From Mycolicibacterium palauense (lineage in GTDB: Bacteria; Actinomycetota; Actinomycetes; Mycobacteriales; Mycobacteriaceae), in contig NZ_NVQF01000017.1 in assembly GCF_002592005.1 (NCBI RefSeq), positions 1 through 64,000 on the forward strand: a stretch of 64,000 nucleotides of DNA, written 5' to 3'. Positions within the stretch are counted from its first letter, which is position 1, and each line of letters starts with the position of its first letter. The position numbers and the translations under genes are program-made. The notes beneath the pieces were generated by a model. It had not been told where the DNA came from, ran no database searches, and worked only from the letters and a program-made list of their open reading frames with translations. This document shows positions 1-9,310 of the stretch, piece after piece.

Positions 1-43
1 GGACGGGCGGGCCTGACGAAGAACACTGGTTCTCGCACGGATA

Positions 44-69
44 AGAAATATACAGCGCCCTATATTTCT
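44..69. repeat. AT-rich inverted repeat, 9-8-9
   Basis: AGAAATATA (44-52) and TATATTTCT (61-69) are perfect reverse complements around an 8-base spacer. It is strikingly AT-rich for this genome and lies just past the stop of the leftward SDR gene. It could be a terminator stem for that gene or an operator for a gene beyond the left edge; the sequence does not decide. Confidence 0.6.
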
Positions 70-81
70 GGAGGCGACGGC

Positions 82-837
82 TCAGAGTCCGCCGGACGCG
101 GTGAGAGTCTGGCCGGTGATCCAACGGGCCTGCGGGCCGGCGAGAAACGCGACGACATCGGCGACGTCGTCGGGTCGGCCGAACCGCCGCATCGGGGTGG
201 CGTCGGCGATGCGCTCCCGTGTCCGGGGATCGGGGTTGGCGGCACGCTGCATGTCGGTGTCTGTCGGCCCGGGCCGCACCGCGTTGACCGTCACATCGTG
301 GGGACCGAGTTCTATCGCCGCGATGCGGGTGAGCTGTTCGAGAGCGCCTTTCCCGGCGACGTAGGCCGCCACACCGGCGGCCGGCTGTGTGCTGGTGTTG
401 ATGGTGGAGATGTTGATCATGGCGGCACCGGGCCGCAGGTGCGCGATCGCATGTTTGATGATGAGAAACGGTGCGGTCGCCGCGATGGTCAGGTTGTCGC
501 GCCAGGTGTCGAGCGTCGTCTCGGCGATGGGCGTCACCGGCGTCGCGATGGCGGCGTTGTTGACCACCACATCCAGGTGCGGAAGCCGCGGTCCGGGGAT
601 GGTCGCCAGCAGTGCCTCGATCGAGGCGAGATCGGTCAGGTCGGCCCGCACGGCGTGGGCGACACCGCCGCCGGCCTGCGCGCGCCGTTCGGTGTGCTCG
701 GCGGAGCGCTCGTCGTTGACGTAGGTGAAGGTCACCTCGAAGCCCTCGGCGGCCAGCCGCTCGACGATGGCCGCCCCGATGCCGCGGGATCCCCCGGTCA
801 CGAACGCGAATCTGGTATCTGCTGCCACAACCGTCAT
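82..837 (-). CDS. SDR family oxidoreductase
   Basis: Probable NAD(P)-dependent short-chain dehydrogenase/reductase of 251 residues, the usual classical SDR length. TGGSRGIG (about residues 14-21) is the Rossmann glycine motif and VNNAA the structural motif. ISTINTS supplies the catalytic Ser and YVAGK the Tyr/Lys pair. The ITGQTLTASGG end resembles FabG-like members. The substrate cannot be inferred. The start at 837 is chosen because it directly precedes the conserved beta strand; a longer reading to 888 only adds a Gly/Arg-rich stretch. It is the last gene of a leftward RidA-ABM-SDR set. Confidence 0.88.
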   Translation of the reverse strand: MTVVAADTRFAFVTGGSRGIGAAIVERLAAEGFEVTFTYVNDERSAEHTERRAQAGGGVAHAVRADLTDLASIEALLATIPGPRLPHLDVVVNNAAIATPVTPIAETTLDTWRDNLTIAATAPFLIIKHAIAHLRPGAAMINISTINTSTQPAAGVAAYVAGKGALEQLTRIAAIELGPHDVTVNAVRPGPTDTDMQRAANPDPRTRERIADATPMRRFGRPDDVADVVAFLAGPQARWITGQTLTASGGL

Positions 838-904
838 CCTCCCGCGTTGCCCCTCGCCCCGCCCCGGGGATTCACTCTCAGCGAGCACGTGGCGCCTCGG
901 GGGT

Positions 905-1846
905 TCAGCGGGTGACCAGCGCCCAGAATCCGAGGAGCAATCCGTAGAGGGCCACGACCAGGGCCGTGCCCCGCACCGTGGTCCGTCTCGGCGCGCCGGG
1001 ATTGAGCCAGAAGCTCAGGGCCCGGGTGGCCAGGGGCATCAACACGAACCCGAGGGTGACCGTGCTCAGCACGTTGGAGGTGAAGGTCCGCAGGAACAAC
1101 GGCGTGCCGAGGCCCTGCAGATAGGAGATGAGGTAGTTGATGCACATGATCGTGGGGTAGAGCATCAACAGCACCGTCATCGACTGTTTCCAGTTCGGGG
1201 TGTTCGCCCCGTCGACCTCGTTGAAACTGAACCAGCTGCCGAAGGCGCTCGGCACCGTGCGCACGGTGTTCCGTTCGGTGTGCTCGCCGAGATCATCCAG
1301 CAGCCCGGCGCGTGTGTCCGACGTCAGCCATGCGTCGGCGTAGCGCGGCTCGGCGAAGCGATACAGACTGGTCCACGCGCCGCCCTCGTGAGCCGGTTCG
1401 AGCAGCTCGTAGCCGGTGAAACCGTCGAAGGACCGCGCCGCCGTCTCCAGCGCCTTCTCTGCGGCCTGGAACTTCGATTCCCGCCCCGGCAACGGGGTCG
1501 CGCTGGCGACAACGGTGACCGAGTGCGGAGGCGGCCGCCCACCGACCATGGTGTGTTCGTCTGCGGGTGTTTCCAGCAGCCGGTCGCCCCGTTCGATCAG
1601 CTCGCGGCGCCGCTCGGACCGCATCCACAACGCCAGGTTTTCCCGGCAGTCGAACCGGAAGATGATCACCCAGTCGTCATGGACACCCGGCACCGGGGGA
1701 ATCGTTTCGGTTCCGATGAACCCGGGGCTTTGTCTCGTCGCAGCGTCGATCTCGGATTGCCAAGCCCGGTAGGCCTCGACGTGCTCGGCACGTACCGTGC
1801 GGGCGATCACCGCCGTCGCGACGGCATCGCCGCCGGACGCGCTCAT
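905..1846 (-). CDS. Tandem ABM-domain protein with membrane tail
   Basis: The 313-residue protein has two antibiotic-biosynthesis-monooxygenase (ABM, dimeric alpha-beta barrel) repeats at roughly residues 8-95 and 108-195. Three hydrophobic segments follow near residues 222-243, 255-275 and 290-311. In this family the soluble part often oxidises small aromatics without cofactor or acts as a binding module; the membrane tail suggests anchoring. No catalytic residue can be assigned by eye. It lies 33 bp after the RidA gene and 67 bp before the SDR gene, so co-transcription is likely. Confidence 0.8.
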   Translation of the reverse strand: MSASGGDAVATAVIARTVRAEHVEAYRAWQSEIDAATRQSPGFIGTETIPPVPGVHDDWVIIFRFDCRENLALWMRSERRRELIERGDRLLETPADEHTMVGGRPPPHSVTVVASATPLPGRESKFQAAEKALETAARSFDGFTGYELLEPAHEGGAWTSLYRFAEPRYADAWLTSDTRAGLLDDLGEHTERNTVRTVPSAFGSWFSFNEVDGANTPNWKQSMTVLLMLYPTIMCINYLISYLQGLGTPLFLRTFTSNVLSTVTLGFVLMPLATRALSFWLNPGAPRRTTVRGTALVVALYGLLLGFWALVTR

Positions 1847-1879
1847 CTCCTGGCCTTCGGCCGGTGCCGGGCAGCCCGG

Positions 1880-2275
1880 CTACGGCCTGCGGGCAACGAA
1901 GTCGACCTCGACCAAGGCGTCCAGCGCGAGCGCGGTGACACCGATACAGGTTCGAGCGGGCAACTTTCCGGGTTCGAAGTAGGTCTCGTAGACGGCGTTG
2001 AAGGCGGCGTAGTCGCGTTTGAACTCGGTGAGGAAGGCGCGCGTCTGCACGACGTTGCCCAGACCGATCCCCAGCTCGCCCAGCACGATTCCCAGATTGT
2101 GCATGACGTTGCGGGTCTGGGCCTCGATCCCGTCCGGGAGCGGCTTCGTGTGATCGTCGGGATAGTTGGGCATCTGCCCGGTGATCCACAGCCATCCGTC
2201 GCTTTCGACAGCGTGGCTATAGGGCGCACACGCCTCGGGCGCCGCGTCGAACATCATGAATGTTGGAGTACCCAT
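1880..2275 (-). CDS. RidA/YjgF family protein
   Basis: This 131-residue protein belongs to the RidA/YjgF/UK114 family. Archetypal members hydrolyse reactive enamine/imine intermediates made by PLP enzymes; other subgroups do different deaminations. The ARTCIGVTAL segment contains the conserved Arg that binds the substrate carboxylate, and DALVEVDFVA the conserved Glu near the C terminus. A GGAGGC ribosome site precedes the ATG at 2275. It is first in the leftward set with the ABM and SDR genes; a shared pathway is plausible but not shown. Confidence 0.85.
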   Translation of the reverse strand: MGTPTFMMFDAAPEACAPYSHAVESDGWLWITGQMPNYPDDHTKPLPDGIEAQTRNVMHNLGIVLGELGIGLGNVVQTRAFLTEFKRDYAAFNAVYETYFEPGKLPARTCIGVTALALDALVEVDFVARRP

Positions 2276-2427
2276 AGCCTTCGCCTCCGCTGCGCTATGT
2301 CAAAGGGGTGCAACTCTGGTGGGTACGCGTCAGGGTAACAACCGGACACGGACCGAATGGCCGGATTCTTGTGCCTCGGTGGTTGCGCCCACTGCCCGCC
2401 GACTGTGTCGAGGGTGGCCCGCCGGGA

Positions 2428-4704
2428 TCACGCCTGCGGGTACGGCGCCCACCGCCGGTCGTAGCCGGCCTTACGAACGGCGAGCTGCTCCGCGCGCTCC
2501 GCGGGAGTCAGGTACACCGTGCCCGCCGGCAACTCGGCGGGAAGATCTTCGAGCTTGACCACCACCGACGCCACGGTGGGCAGGTCCATCGACTGCGGAT
2601 CCAGGTTCTGGAACCGCATCGAGATGATGCCCTGATTCAGCCCACCGGTCGAAATCCAGTTGGCGACAGCGGGATCGGCGATCGACACCACCATGGTGTA
2701 GGTGCCGTCCGGGTTGGCGATCGCCTGGTCGTTGTTCAGGCTGGTCTGCTCATTCCAGTAGTCATCGGTGATCGTCCAGTCGTTGTACACCGGGACCGTC
2801 ACGAACCCGGCATTGCCCGGGTCGATGGTCAGCACCAGCGCTTCGTCGTCGGCGAGCTGGAAATAGCCGTTGCTCTGCAGCTGATTGGCGAGGAATTCGG
2901 CGTTGCTGGCCGGCGGCGTCATCACGTTGGGCGGCCGCGGTTCACCGGTGTCGGGGTCGGTGGTGGCCAGCGCCATGTACTTGGCCTCCTCGGCACCCCG
3001 GACCGCCATGAGCAGCGCGGTCAGCGCGCCCCGCACCGGACGCGACTCGGCGATGCGCAGCGGCGGGATCACCGAGGCCACCGAGGTCAGAAACGGGCTG
3101 TCGTTGACCAGCCCACCGAGCAGCACGAACCCACCGAGCTGGGCGAACAGGCTGTTGCGCGGCCCCTCGACGCGGTGCACCGCGAGCTCCATGGGATCTT
3201 CGGTGTTCCAGTCCCCCAGGGTGTTTCGGGCGGCGATCAGGGTGGAGTGGGAGGTCAGTTGCAGATGGTTGGTCTGGCCGGGCGCCGCGGGGTCACCGCT
3301 GACGGTGATGACGAACGAGCCGTCGGGGTTGATGTCGAGATCCTGCAGACTCAGGATGGTCGACGTCGTGCCGGCGGTTCCCTCCAGCACGCTGAAGGTG
3401 GTGTCGGCGGGGATTCCGTCGTAGATCCGGCCGGTGAGCACGTACTCCGAGGTCTTGTTGACCGGGACGAAGCGGTAGATGGTGTCCGGGTTGTCGTAGA
3501 GCAGGCGTGAACCGTCGACGTCGATGCCGTACCAGCTGTGCGGGGGCGCGACCTGGGTGACCACCGCCGGGTCCATCGGGTTGAGGATCTGCTGCTGGAA
3601 CGCTGCGGCCATCGCGTATTCGTCGACCGCGTTGGCCAGCGCCTCCCGGTTGGCCGCGTCGGGCCCGCCCACGAGGGCGAACTGCTGCCTGGCGGCGGCG
3701 AGGAAGCTGAGGCGGAGGAAGAACTTCATGAAGGCCACCGGAAGCGAGTGGGCGGTCTGCATGGCGATCCGTTCGCGGGCGATCTGCTGCGGGGTGCCCA
3801 GCGGACTGACCTCGTTGCTCAGCACGGCCTCGTCGACACCGACACCGGGCTGTGCCGATACCTGGTCCGCGGCGGCCCGGGCGGTGGGGTCGGCGGCGGC
3901 CTGGCGCCGCGGAGCCACCATCGCCGGTTCCATCGGCACGGTGTCCGGAGCCGGCTGCGGGTCGGCGTCCGCCGGCGCGGGATCTGATGGCGCCGGATCG
4001 GACGGTGCCGGATCTGACGGTGCGGGATCGGACGGCGTCGCGTCCGCCTCGGTGGCCGTGACGGCCACGGTCTGCACCGGGGAGTCCACGACGACGGCGG
4101 GGTCGTCGGCCGAAGCGCCCGCGGGGTCCGCATCGTCGTCGGAGGGAGCCGCCTCAGCGGTGTCGGAGACACCCGAATCCACGGTGTCGGCGACACCCGA
4201 ATCCACGGTGTCGGAGACACCCGAATCCACGGTGTCGGAGACGGCACGTCTGCCGTCGTCCTCCGGTGAGCCGGACTTCTCGGCGCCGTCGCCATCGCTG
4301 CCGGCGCCGGCAGTGCCGCTGGTGTCGTCGCTCTCGGCCCCGTCGTCTCCGGTGCCGCCGCCGCGGGCGTTGTCGTGGTCTGCCCGCTCGGCGCGCCGCT
4401 CGGCCGCCGTTTTCCTGCCGGCCGGAGACCTCGACGGCGCTGACCGGGAGATGCCAGCGGAGGTGCCGGCATCCGCCGACGACGATCTCGTTGCCGGGCC
4501 GGATCTGCTTGTCGAGGAACTGCTCGACGACGACGAAGACGAGGAGGAGGAGGTGCCGTCGGTGTCGGCGTTCGCGGCCGGAATGGCCAGCATCGAGCCG
4601 ACGCCGAGGAAAACCGCCAGGGCGCCGACCCGGCCGATGAACCGTGCGTAACCGGTTGCCGGGCGCGACGCCTCCTGTTCCACCGACTCCACCGGACGTC
4701 GCAT
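2428..4704 (-). CDS. Exported low-complexity protein, DUF1214-like C-terminal region
   Basis: A 758-residue protein starting at the ATG at 4704, directly behind AGGAGG. A basic start followed by a hydrophobic stretch (GRVGALAVFLGVGSMLAIPA) and AxA-like ANADT looks like a signal peptide. A Ser run, acidic stretches and repeats (VSDTVDSG-type octapeptides, DPAPS pentapeptides) fill about residues 50-290. The C-terminal 400 residues are globular, with Trp/Tyr and NPDG-Y-T-V segments resembling the DUF1254/DUF1214 family (for example NWTI-like YNDWTITDDYWNE). No catalytic function is known to me. It is probably a cell-wall or secreted protein. Confidence 0.75.
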   Translation of the reverse strand: MRRPVESVEQEASRPATGYARFIGRVGALAVFLGVGSMLAIPAANADTDGTSSSSSSSSSSSSSTSRSGPATRSSSADAGTSAGISRSAPSRSPAGRKTAAERRAERADHDNARGGGTGDDGAESDDTSGTAGAGSDGDGAEKSGSPEDDGRRAVSDTVDSGVSDTVDSGVADTVDSGVSDTAEAAPSDDDADPAGASADDPAVVVDSPVQTVAVTATEADATPSDPAPSDPAPSDPAPSDPAPADADPQPAPDTVPMEPAMVAPRRQAAADPTARAAADQVSAQPGVGVDEAVLSNEVSPLGTPQQIARERIAMQTAHSLPVAFMKFFLRLSFLAAARQQFALVGGPDAANREALANAVDEYAMAAAFQQQILNPMDPAVVTQVAPPHSWYGIDVDGSRLLYDNPDTIYRFVPVNKTSEYVLTGRIYDGIPADTTFSVLEGTAGTTSTILSLQDLDINPDGSFVITVSGDPAAPGQTNHLQLTSHSTLIAARNTLGDWNTEDPMELAVHRVEGPRNSLFAQLGGFVLLGGLVNDSPFLTSVASVIPPLRIAESRPVRGALTALLMAVRGAEEAKYMALATTDPDTGEPRPPNVMTPPASNAEFLANQLQSNGYFQLADDEALVLTIDPGNAGFVTVPVYNDWTITDDYWNEQTSLNNDQAIANPDGTYTMVVSIADPAVANWISTGGLNQGIISMRFQNLDPQSMDLPTVASVVVKLEDLPAELPAGTVYLTPAERAEQLAVRKAGYDRRWAPYPQA
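4159..4242. repeat. 24-bp coding tandem repeat, 3.5 units
   Basis: Units at 4159-4182, 4183-4206 and 4207-4230 differ by a single base, and half a unit follows. On the minus strand they encode an octapeptide of the type DTVDSGVS inside the exported low-complexity protein. Repeat number is likely to vary between strains. Confidence 0.8.
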
Positions 4705-5283
4705 CCCGCCTCCTGAAATGTGGGCTAGATCACTATGCCTACCAGGTGTAGCAGGCGCGATGTCGATAAAGCAACAACTGAGACCATCTGCCTTATCCAT
4801 GCGACAGGAATGCGTTCGTGTATCGACGCCGGTCGTGGCACCCCGGCGGCCGCGGAGTGGGCCTGCACACGAAAGCCCCGACCCGGGACCGGCCGCCCCG
4901 GCCGGATATCGACACCGGATACCGACGGGGCCAGGCGGATCGGGCGACGGCGGCCGAGGCGCACCCCGGCTTTCGCCGCCGGCCCACCCACTCGGTGTGA
5001 CCTCCACGGCAACGGCGGGCCCTGCCGGAGGCGATGCCCGCCGGCGTGGCGCCGTGGCAAAGCCGTCCGCCCTCGCACACGGGGCGCGGTCGGCGGTGTG
5101 AGGGAATCCGCGACCCACCCGCACCACCCCGGTGCTGTATCGAAACTCACACTAAAAAAGTTGATTTACCCAGAATTAACGTGGAGCATCGAGGCGTTGC
5201 ACTCGTCGGGTGATCCTCGGCAGTGGACACCGTCAGCAAACAACGCCCCGCAATCCGGGGCGCATCTTGAGGAGTTGAGAGGA
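4705..5283. other. 579-bp region without a convincing gene
   Basis: This gap lies between the leftward exported protein and the rightward small gene at 5284. Open frames here are GC-driven and have no recognisable product. About 4770-4830 and 5140-5185 are clearly more AT-rich and are the likely promoter areas of the two divergent genes. I see no known operator or RNA family. Confidence 0.5.
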
Positions 5284-5433
5284 ATGTCCTTCGCGCAGTT
5301 TCGCGCCGATCTGAAGCGCGCCGGCAACCGGCGGCGCCTCTATGCGCGGATCAATGCACTACCCGATTCGACCGTGCGTGACGAGCTGATCGCCGTCGCC
5401 CAGCGGTACGAGCGCGAGGGTGCAGATCACTGA
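5284..5433 (+). CDS. Small basic hypothetical protein (49 aa)
   Basis: A 49-residue protein beginning MSFAQFRADLKRAGNRRRLY, rich in Arg and predicted mostly helical, without signal peptide or membrane segment. A GAGAGGA ribosome site precedes the ATG, an AT-rich promoter-like stretch lies about 100 bp upstream, and a strong hairpin follows the stop. These surroundings support a real gene. The function is unknown; a small nucleic-acid-binding or regulatory protein is possible but unsupported. Confidence 0.6.
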   Translation: MSFAQFRADLKRAGNRRRLYARINALPDSTVRDELIAVAQRYEREGADH

Positions 5434-5464
5434 CGTCAATCATGACGTCGTCGAACGACCTGCC

Positions 5465-5501
5465 GACAGAGCCGGCACCCCACGGGGTGGCCGGCTCTGT
5501 C
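5465..5501. terminator. Bidirectional hairpin between convergent genes
   Basis: A perfect 12-bp stem, GACAGAGCCGGC at 5465-5476 with GCCGGCTCTGTC at 5490-5501, encloses a further ACCC/GGGT pairing. It sits in the 78-bp space between convergent stops at 5433 and 5512. There is no T-run, as is common for mycobacterial terminators. Confidence 0.8.
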
Positions 5502-5511
5502 GCTTCCGGCG

Positions 5512-6723
5512 TCAGGTCAGGTCGTCCTCGTCGAGATCGCCCCGGGCCACCGCGTCCTGCACCACCGTCACCCGGTAGTGGTCACCCAGATCGTCGATGG
5601 CGACCAGCGCCTCATCGGTCAGCGACGCCCGGATCCCGCTGTGTGCATGCGCGAACGGCACGTAGGCGCCCAGCAGCTCCGGCAGATCCAGCTCGCACTC
5701 GAGGGGCAGCAGATGGTCGGCGCCGACCACCGACGCGTCCAGCAGCTGCTCCAGACGCGGGGCGCTCCACCGCAGCGGGTCCCCGGTGCCCTCGGCGATG
5801 CACAGTTCCAGCAACTCGCGGTGATCGAAGTCGTTGAACGCCTCGCCGGCCGGTGAGCTGAAGAACTCCTCGAGCAGTGCCGTGGTGTCCCCCGATGACG
5901 ACGGGCCGACCTGCAGCACACCGCCATCGGGCAGCAACCCGATGAGCCACCGCACCAGCGCGTAGCCGCTGGGCCACGTCTCGGAATCCCCCGCCGGCGG
6001 CAGCCGCAACGACTGGTCCAGGCCGTGGCCGATGACGGCCCGCGCATCGGCCGGATCGAGATCGGTGAACCGGGTGTCGGGGTCGTCGTTGTTCTGCTCG
6101 GCCACGGCCAGCACCGCATCGATACCGTCCGGCACGAAGAAGGCGTCCTTGACGTCGGAGACCATCAGGTGGTCGATGTAGGCCACGCAGGTGAACTCCC
6201 GTCCGTCGGCCAGGCGGACACCGAGAATCACGTCGTCACCGTCGCCGAGGATGTGGGACATCCGCACCGCGCGGTACACGGTGGTCTGCGCCAGCCCGGC
6301 CAGCCACGCCGGAAGCGGATCCTCACGCGCCTCCGCGGCGCGGCGGCACCGGCTCCGCGGCCCGTCCTCACCCCCGTCGTCGTCGGTGAGCAACGCGGCC
6401 AGCACCGCCAGCAACGCGGTGGTCTCGCGAACCTCGAGGCCGATGAATCCGGCGACCAGCTCGTCCAGACCCGCCAGCTCCTCGTCGTCCGCGGCGCCGC
6501 GAACGGCGCGCAACGCCTCGTACCGCGGGTCGGTCGCCACGATCATCATGCTGACCAGGGACAGCAGGTCCAGCGGATGCCCCTCGTCGAGCATCTGCGC
6601 CACCCCGTCGATCAGACCGACTTCCTCGGGCGCCTCGGGAACCTCCTCGAGGGCCCGCGTCCTTCTCCGCCGGGCGTCACGGCGGGACTGTTTGGCGCGG
6701 CGGCGGTGGTGCCGATCGGTCAT
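5512..6723 (-). CDS. Conserved actinobacterial hypothetical protein
   Basis: A 403-residue soluble protein with a very basic N terminus (RHHRRRAKQSRRDARRRRTR), then an acidic helical body. It has no signal peptide, no membrane segment and no catalytic motif I recognise. The basic tail could bind nucleic acid, but this is inference. The start is supported by a -10 box (TAGTGT, 6730-6735) six bases upstream of the ATG, the leaderless arrangement common in mycobacteria. The gene stands alone between two intergenic gaps. Confidence 0.75.
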   Translation of the reverse strand: MTDRHHRRRAKQSRRDARRRRTRALEEVPEAPEEVGLIDGVAQMLDEGHPLDLLSLVSMMIVATDPRYEALRAVRGAADDEELAGLDELVAGFIGLEVRETTALLAVLAALLTDDDGGEDGPRSRCRRAAEAREDPLPAWLAGLAQTTVYRAVRMSHILGDGDDVILGVRLADGREFTCVAYIDHLMVSDVKDAFFVPDGIDAVLAVAEQNNDDPDTRFTDLDPADARAVIGHGLDQSLRLPPAGDSETWPSGYALVRWLIGLLPDGGVLQVGPSSSGDTTALLEEFFSSPAGEAFNDFDHRELLELCIAEGTGDPLRWSAPRLEQLLDASVVGADHLLPLECELDLPELLGAYVPFAHAHSGIRASLTDEALVAIDDLGDHYRVTVVQDAVARGDLDEDDLT

Positions 6724-6729
6724 GGCTGC

Positions 6730-6735
6730 ACACTA
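6730..6735 (-). promoter_or_regulatory. -10 box of leaderless promoter
   Basis: TAGTGT on the minus strand fits TANNNT and ends six bases before the ATG at 6723, so transcription should begin at or next to the start codon. Confidence 0.55.
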
Positions 6736-6850
6736 CGGGCGCCGCCCGACACCGCGGCTCATCGCCGCGTCCGTCGTGATATACGAGGTGGTATCCGGCG
6801 GCTCATGCGTCGACGGGCACGTTGACCATGAGCCAGGAGGACCGCCGACC

Positions 6851-8437
6851 ATGACGGTGTGGATCAGCAGACGCCCCGAAGCTCAGGTGAGCGCCGAGAT
6901 CGCCGCCGCCGTGGGGCCGCTGGCCGGTCTGCGCGTGGCGGTCGAGGACAACGTCGACGTCGCCGGGCTGCCGACGTCGGCGGGCTGCCCGGAGTTTTCC
7001 CGCCGGCCCGACCGGGACGCCGCCGCAGTCGCCGCGTTGCGGGCCGCCGGTGCGGTGGTGGTCGGCAAGACCAACCTCGACCAGTTCGCCACCGGGCCGG
7101 TGGGTACCCGCTCCCCCGACGGTCCCGTCCCGGACAGCCGGCGCCCCGAATACGTCAGCGGCGGTTCCAGTTCGGGATCGGCGGTCGCGGTTGCCACCGG
7201 CACCGCCGATATCGCGATCGGCACCGACACCGCCGGTTCGGGCCGCGTGACCGCCGCGCTGCGCGGCATCGTCGGGATCAAACCCACGATCGGGGTGATC
7301 AGCACCGACGGCGTGGTGCCCGCGAGTGAATCCTTGGACTGCGTCACCGTTTTCGGCCGCGACCTGCACCTGGCGAACCGCGCGATGGCGGCGTTAGCGG
7401 CCGGGGCGCCCGACCGCCCCTGGCCCGCCGACACCAGGCTGGCGGCGTCGCCGCATCCCGTCGTCGCGATCCCCGACCGGCTGTCCGGCCTGGACCCGGC
7501 CTGGTCGGCCGCGTTCGACGCGGCCGCAGCGGAGTTGACACGGCACGGCGTGACACTGCACCGCGTCGCCCCGGAGCCGTTCCTGCGTGCGGGAGAGCTT
7601 CTCCGCAGCGGTGCTCTGGTCGCCGAACACTTCGCCGCGATAGTCGATCTCGTCGCCGGCCACCCCGACGCCACCCTGGATCCGAGCGTGCGCGAGGTGG
7701 TCGCCCGCGCCGGCGCCGTCCCGGCGCGCCGGCTCGCCGGGGATCGGCGCCGCCTGCGGCAGTGGCGCCGAGCCGCGCTGGCCGCACTCGACGGCACCGA
7801 CGCGCTGCTGATGCCCACCGTGCCGATGCACACGCGGTTCGCCAACCTGCTCGACATGTGCGCGGTGGGCATGCCCGCCGGCACGGCCGGTGACGCCCGG
7901 TTCGGGGTGACGGTGCTCGCCAGAGCATTCGATGACGCCGTCGCCCTCGACATCGCCGCGCTGCTGGGCCCCGCCCCGATCTCCGACGCGGTCTGGCCGG
8001 CCGCGGCCGCCGACGCCGTCGAGCTCGTCGTGTTCGGCGCGCATCTGCGCGGCGGGCCGCTGGTGCACCAGCTGACCGACCGGGGCGCCCGCTTCGCCGG
8101 CGAGATCACCACCGCCGCGCGCTACCGGATGACGGCGTTGTCCACGACGCCGGCCAAACCCGCGGTCACCCGGGTCCCCGACGACGCACCGGGGGCCGCG
8201 CTGACCGGGCACCGCTGGCTGCTCTCGCCGGCCGCGCTGGGCGCATTCCTGGCGGACCTGCCGGCGCCGATGCAGCTGGGCAAGGTCGAGTTCGCCGACG
8301 GCAGCTGGCGCACCGCCTTCGGGTGCGACGCCGCCAGCGCGGCCGCCGGAATCGACATCAGCGGCTACGGCGGATGGGCCGCCGCGCTGGCCCGCGTTCC
8401 CGGGCTGGGCAGCGTGCCCACCGCCCCCGACATGTGA
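6851..8437 (+). CDS. Allophanate hydrolase-like amidase
   Basis: A 528-residue amidase-signature enzyme. The Ser-Ser-Lys triad is visible: Lys in VVVGKTNLDQF (about residue 75), the cis-Ser in SGGSSSGSAVA and the nucleophile region GTDTAGSGR. After the amidase domain, a C-terminal domain from about residue 395 (VVFGAHLRGGPLVHQL onward) matches the AtzF-type allophanate hydrolase tail, whose members turn allophanate into ammonia and CO2. Urea carboxylase, the usual partner, is not nearby, so it may act on s-triazine-derived or biuret-derived allophanate, or pair with a distant gene. AGGAGG lies 10 bases before the ATG. Confidence 0.85.
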   Translation: MTVWISRRPEAQVSAEIAAAVGPLAGLRVAVEDNVDVAGLPTSAGCPEFSRRPDRDAAAVAALRAAGAVVVGKTNLDQFATGPVGTRSPDGPVPDSRRPEYVSGGSSSGSAVAVATGTADIAIGTDTAGSGRVTAALRGIVGIKPTIGVISTDGVVPASESLDCVTVFGRDLHLANRAMAALAAGAPDRPWPADTRLAASPHPVVAIPDRLSGLDPAWSAAFDAAAAELTRHGVTLHRVAPEPFLRAGELLRSGALVAEHFAAIVDLVAGHPDATLDPSVREVVARAGAVPARRLAGDRRRLRQWRRAALAALDGTDALLMPTVPMHTRFANLLDMCAVGMPAGTAGDARFGVTVLARAFDDAVALDIAALLGPAPISDAVWPAAAADAVELVVFGAHLRGGPLVHQLTDRGARFAGEITTAARYRMTALSTTPAKPAVTRVPDDAPGAALTGHRWLLSPAALGAFLADLPAPMQLGKVEFADGSWRTAFGCDAASAAAGIDISGYGGWAAALARVPGLGSVPTAPDM

Positions 8438-8578
8438 GAAATCTGGGTGGATCTGCGTCTTTCGGCCCGAACACCCGCCAAATAAATTTACGATGGCGTC
8501 AGCACAGCGTCGTGCCCCGTCGCCCGCGACCGGTGGTCCGGGACACGAACGATGTCCGCGACGGGGCAGGAGGCGACG

Positions 8579-8902
8579 ATGCCACAGTCTTATCGATGCG
8601 CATATCACGCATATCAACGGGTGATTCCGATCCTGGCGGCGGGCACCGCCGCCGCGGTCGCGGTCGTTGCCGCGCCAGTGGCCGGCGCACAACCGCTGGC
8701 TCCCACGTCTCCCATGTCGCTGCCCGGGTCAGTGGCACCGCTGCCCACCAACAGCACGTTCTGCGATCTGGGCGTGTATTGCGACGACGACGAGATCGGC
8801 TCGGTGGTGGGGCCCAGCGGTAGTGGTAGTAGTAGTCGGCGGGGGGTCGGCCACGACTCCGCCACCGGCCCCGCGGCAGTTCCGCAGGTGCCCGGTTCGT
8901 GA
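8579..8902 (+). CDS. Small exported CX5C peptide, copy 1
   Basis: A 107-residue predicted secreted protein. A hydrophobic signal (VIPILAAGTAAAVAVVAAP) ends at an AxA-like site (VAGAQP), giving a short mature peptide. The core FCDLGVYCDDDEIGS contains two Cys separated by five residues followed by an acidic cluster. The same core, as YCDLGFYCEDDEIGS, recurs in the paralogue at 9534, also upstream of an MHB protein. The start at 8579 is chosen for the AGGAGG five bases upstream. Function unknown; metal, heme or disulfide chemistry would fit the motif. Confidence 0.7.
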   Translation: MPQSYRCAYHAYQRVIPILAAGTAAAVAVVAAPVAGAQPLAPTSPMSLPGSVAPLPTNSTFCDLGVYCDDDEIGSVVGPSGSGSSSRRGVGHDSATGPAAVPQVPGS

Positions 8903-8942
8903 GCGGCTCACAGCCGGACAAGTGATCGACCGTGTGCGTCGA

Positions 8943-9310
8943 GGCAACGTAGAGGAGTGGGAATGTCTGGAATCATCCGATCGGCAGCCATTGCGGCCCT
9001 CGCCGGCGCGGCCCTGCTGGGCAGCGCGGCCACCGCCTCGGCCGACGACCCACCACCACCGCCGAACTGCACCCTCGCCGACATGAGCGGGGTACTGGCC
9101 GGCGTCTCCACGGCCATGTCGGCCTACATGTTCACCCACCCCGAGGTGAACAACTTCATGACCGGCCTGGCCCACGAACCCTCCGAGGTCCGCAAGGCCG
9201 CCATCGACACCTACCTGGACGCCAACCCCCAGGTCAACGCCGAGATCGCAGCCATCCGCCAACCGATGAAAGACTTCCGCACCCGCTGCGGAATGTCCCA
9301 ACCCGACGAG
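8943..9310. repeat. Direct duplication, copy A (368 bp)
   Basis: Together with 9922-10289 this forms an ungapped 368-bp pair with about three mismatches by eye. It covers the ribosome site and nearly all of the MHB gene, while flanking sequence differs. This indicates a recent duplication or gene conversion. Confidence 0.9.

Noticed and set aside
4735..5283. Extension of the small gene at 5284 upstream to 4735
   Set aside because: The added sequence is Arg/Pro-rich with no domain and crosses the promoter region; the ribosome site supports the ATG at 5284.
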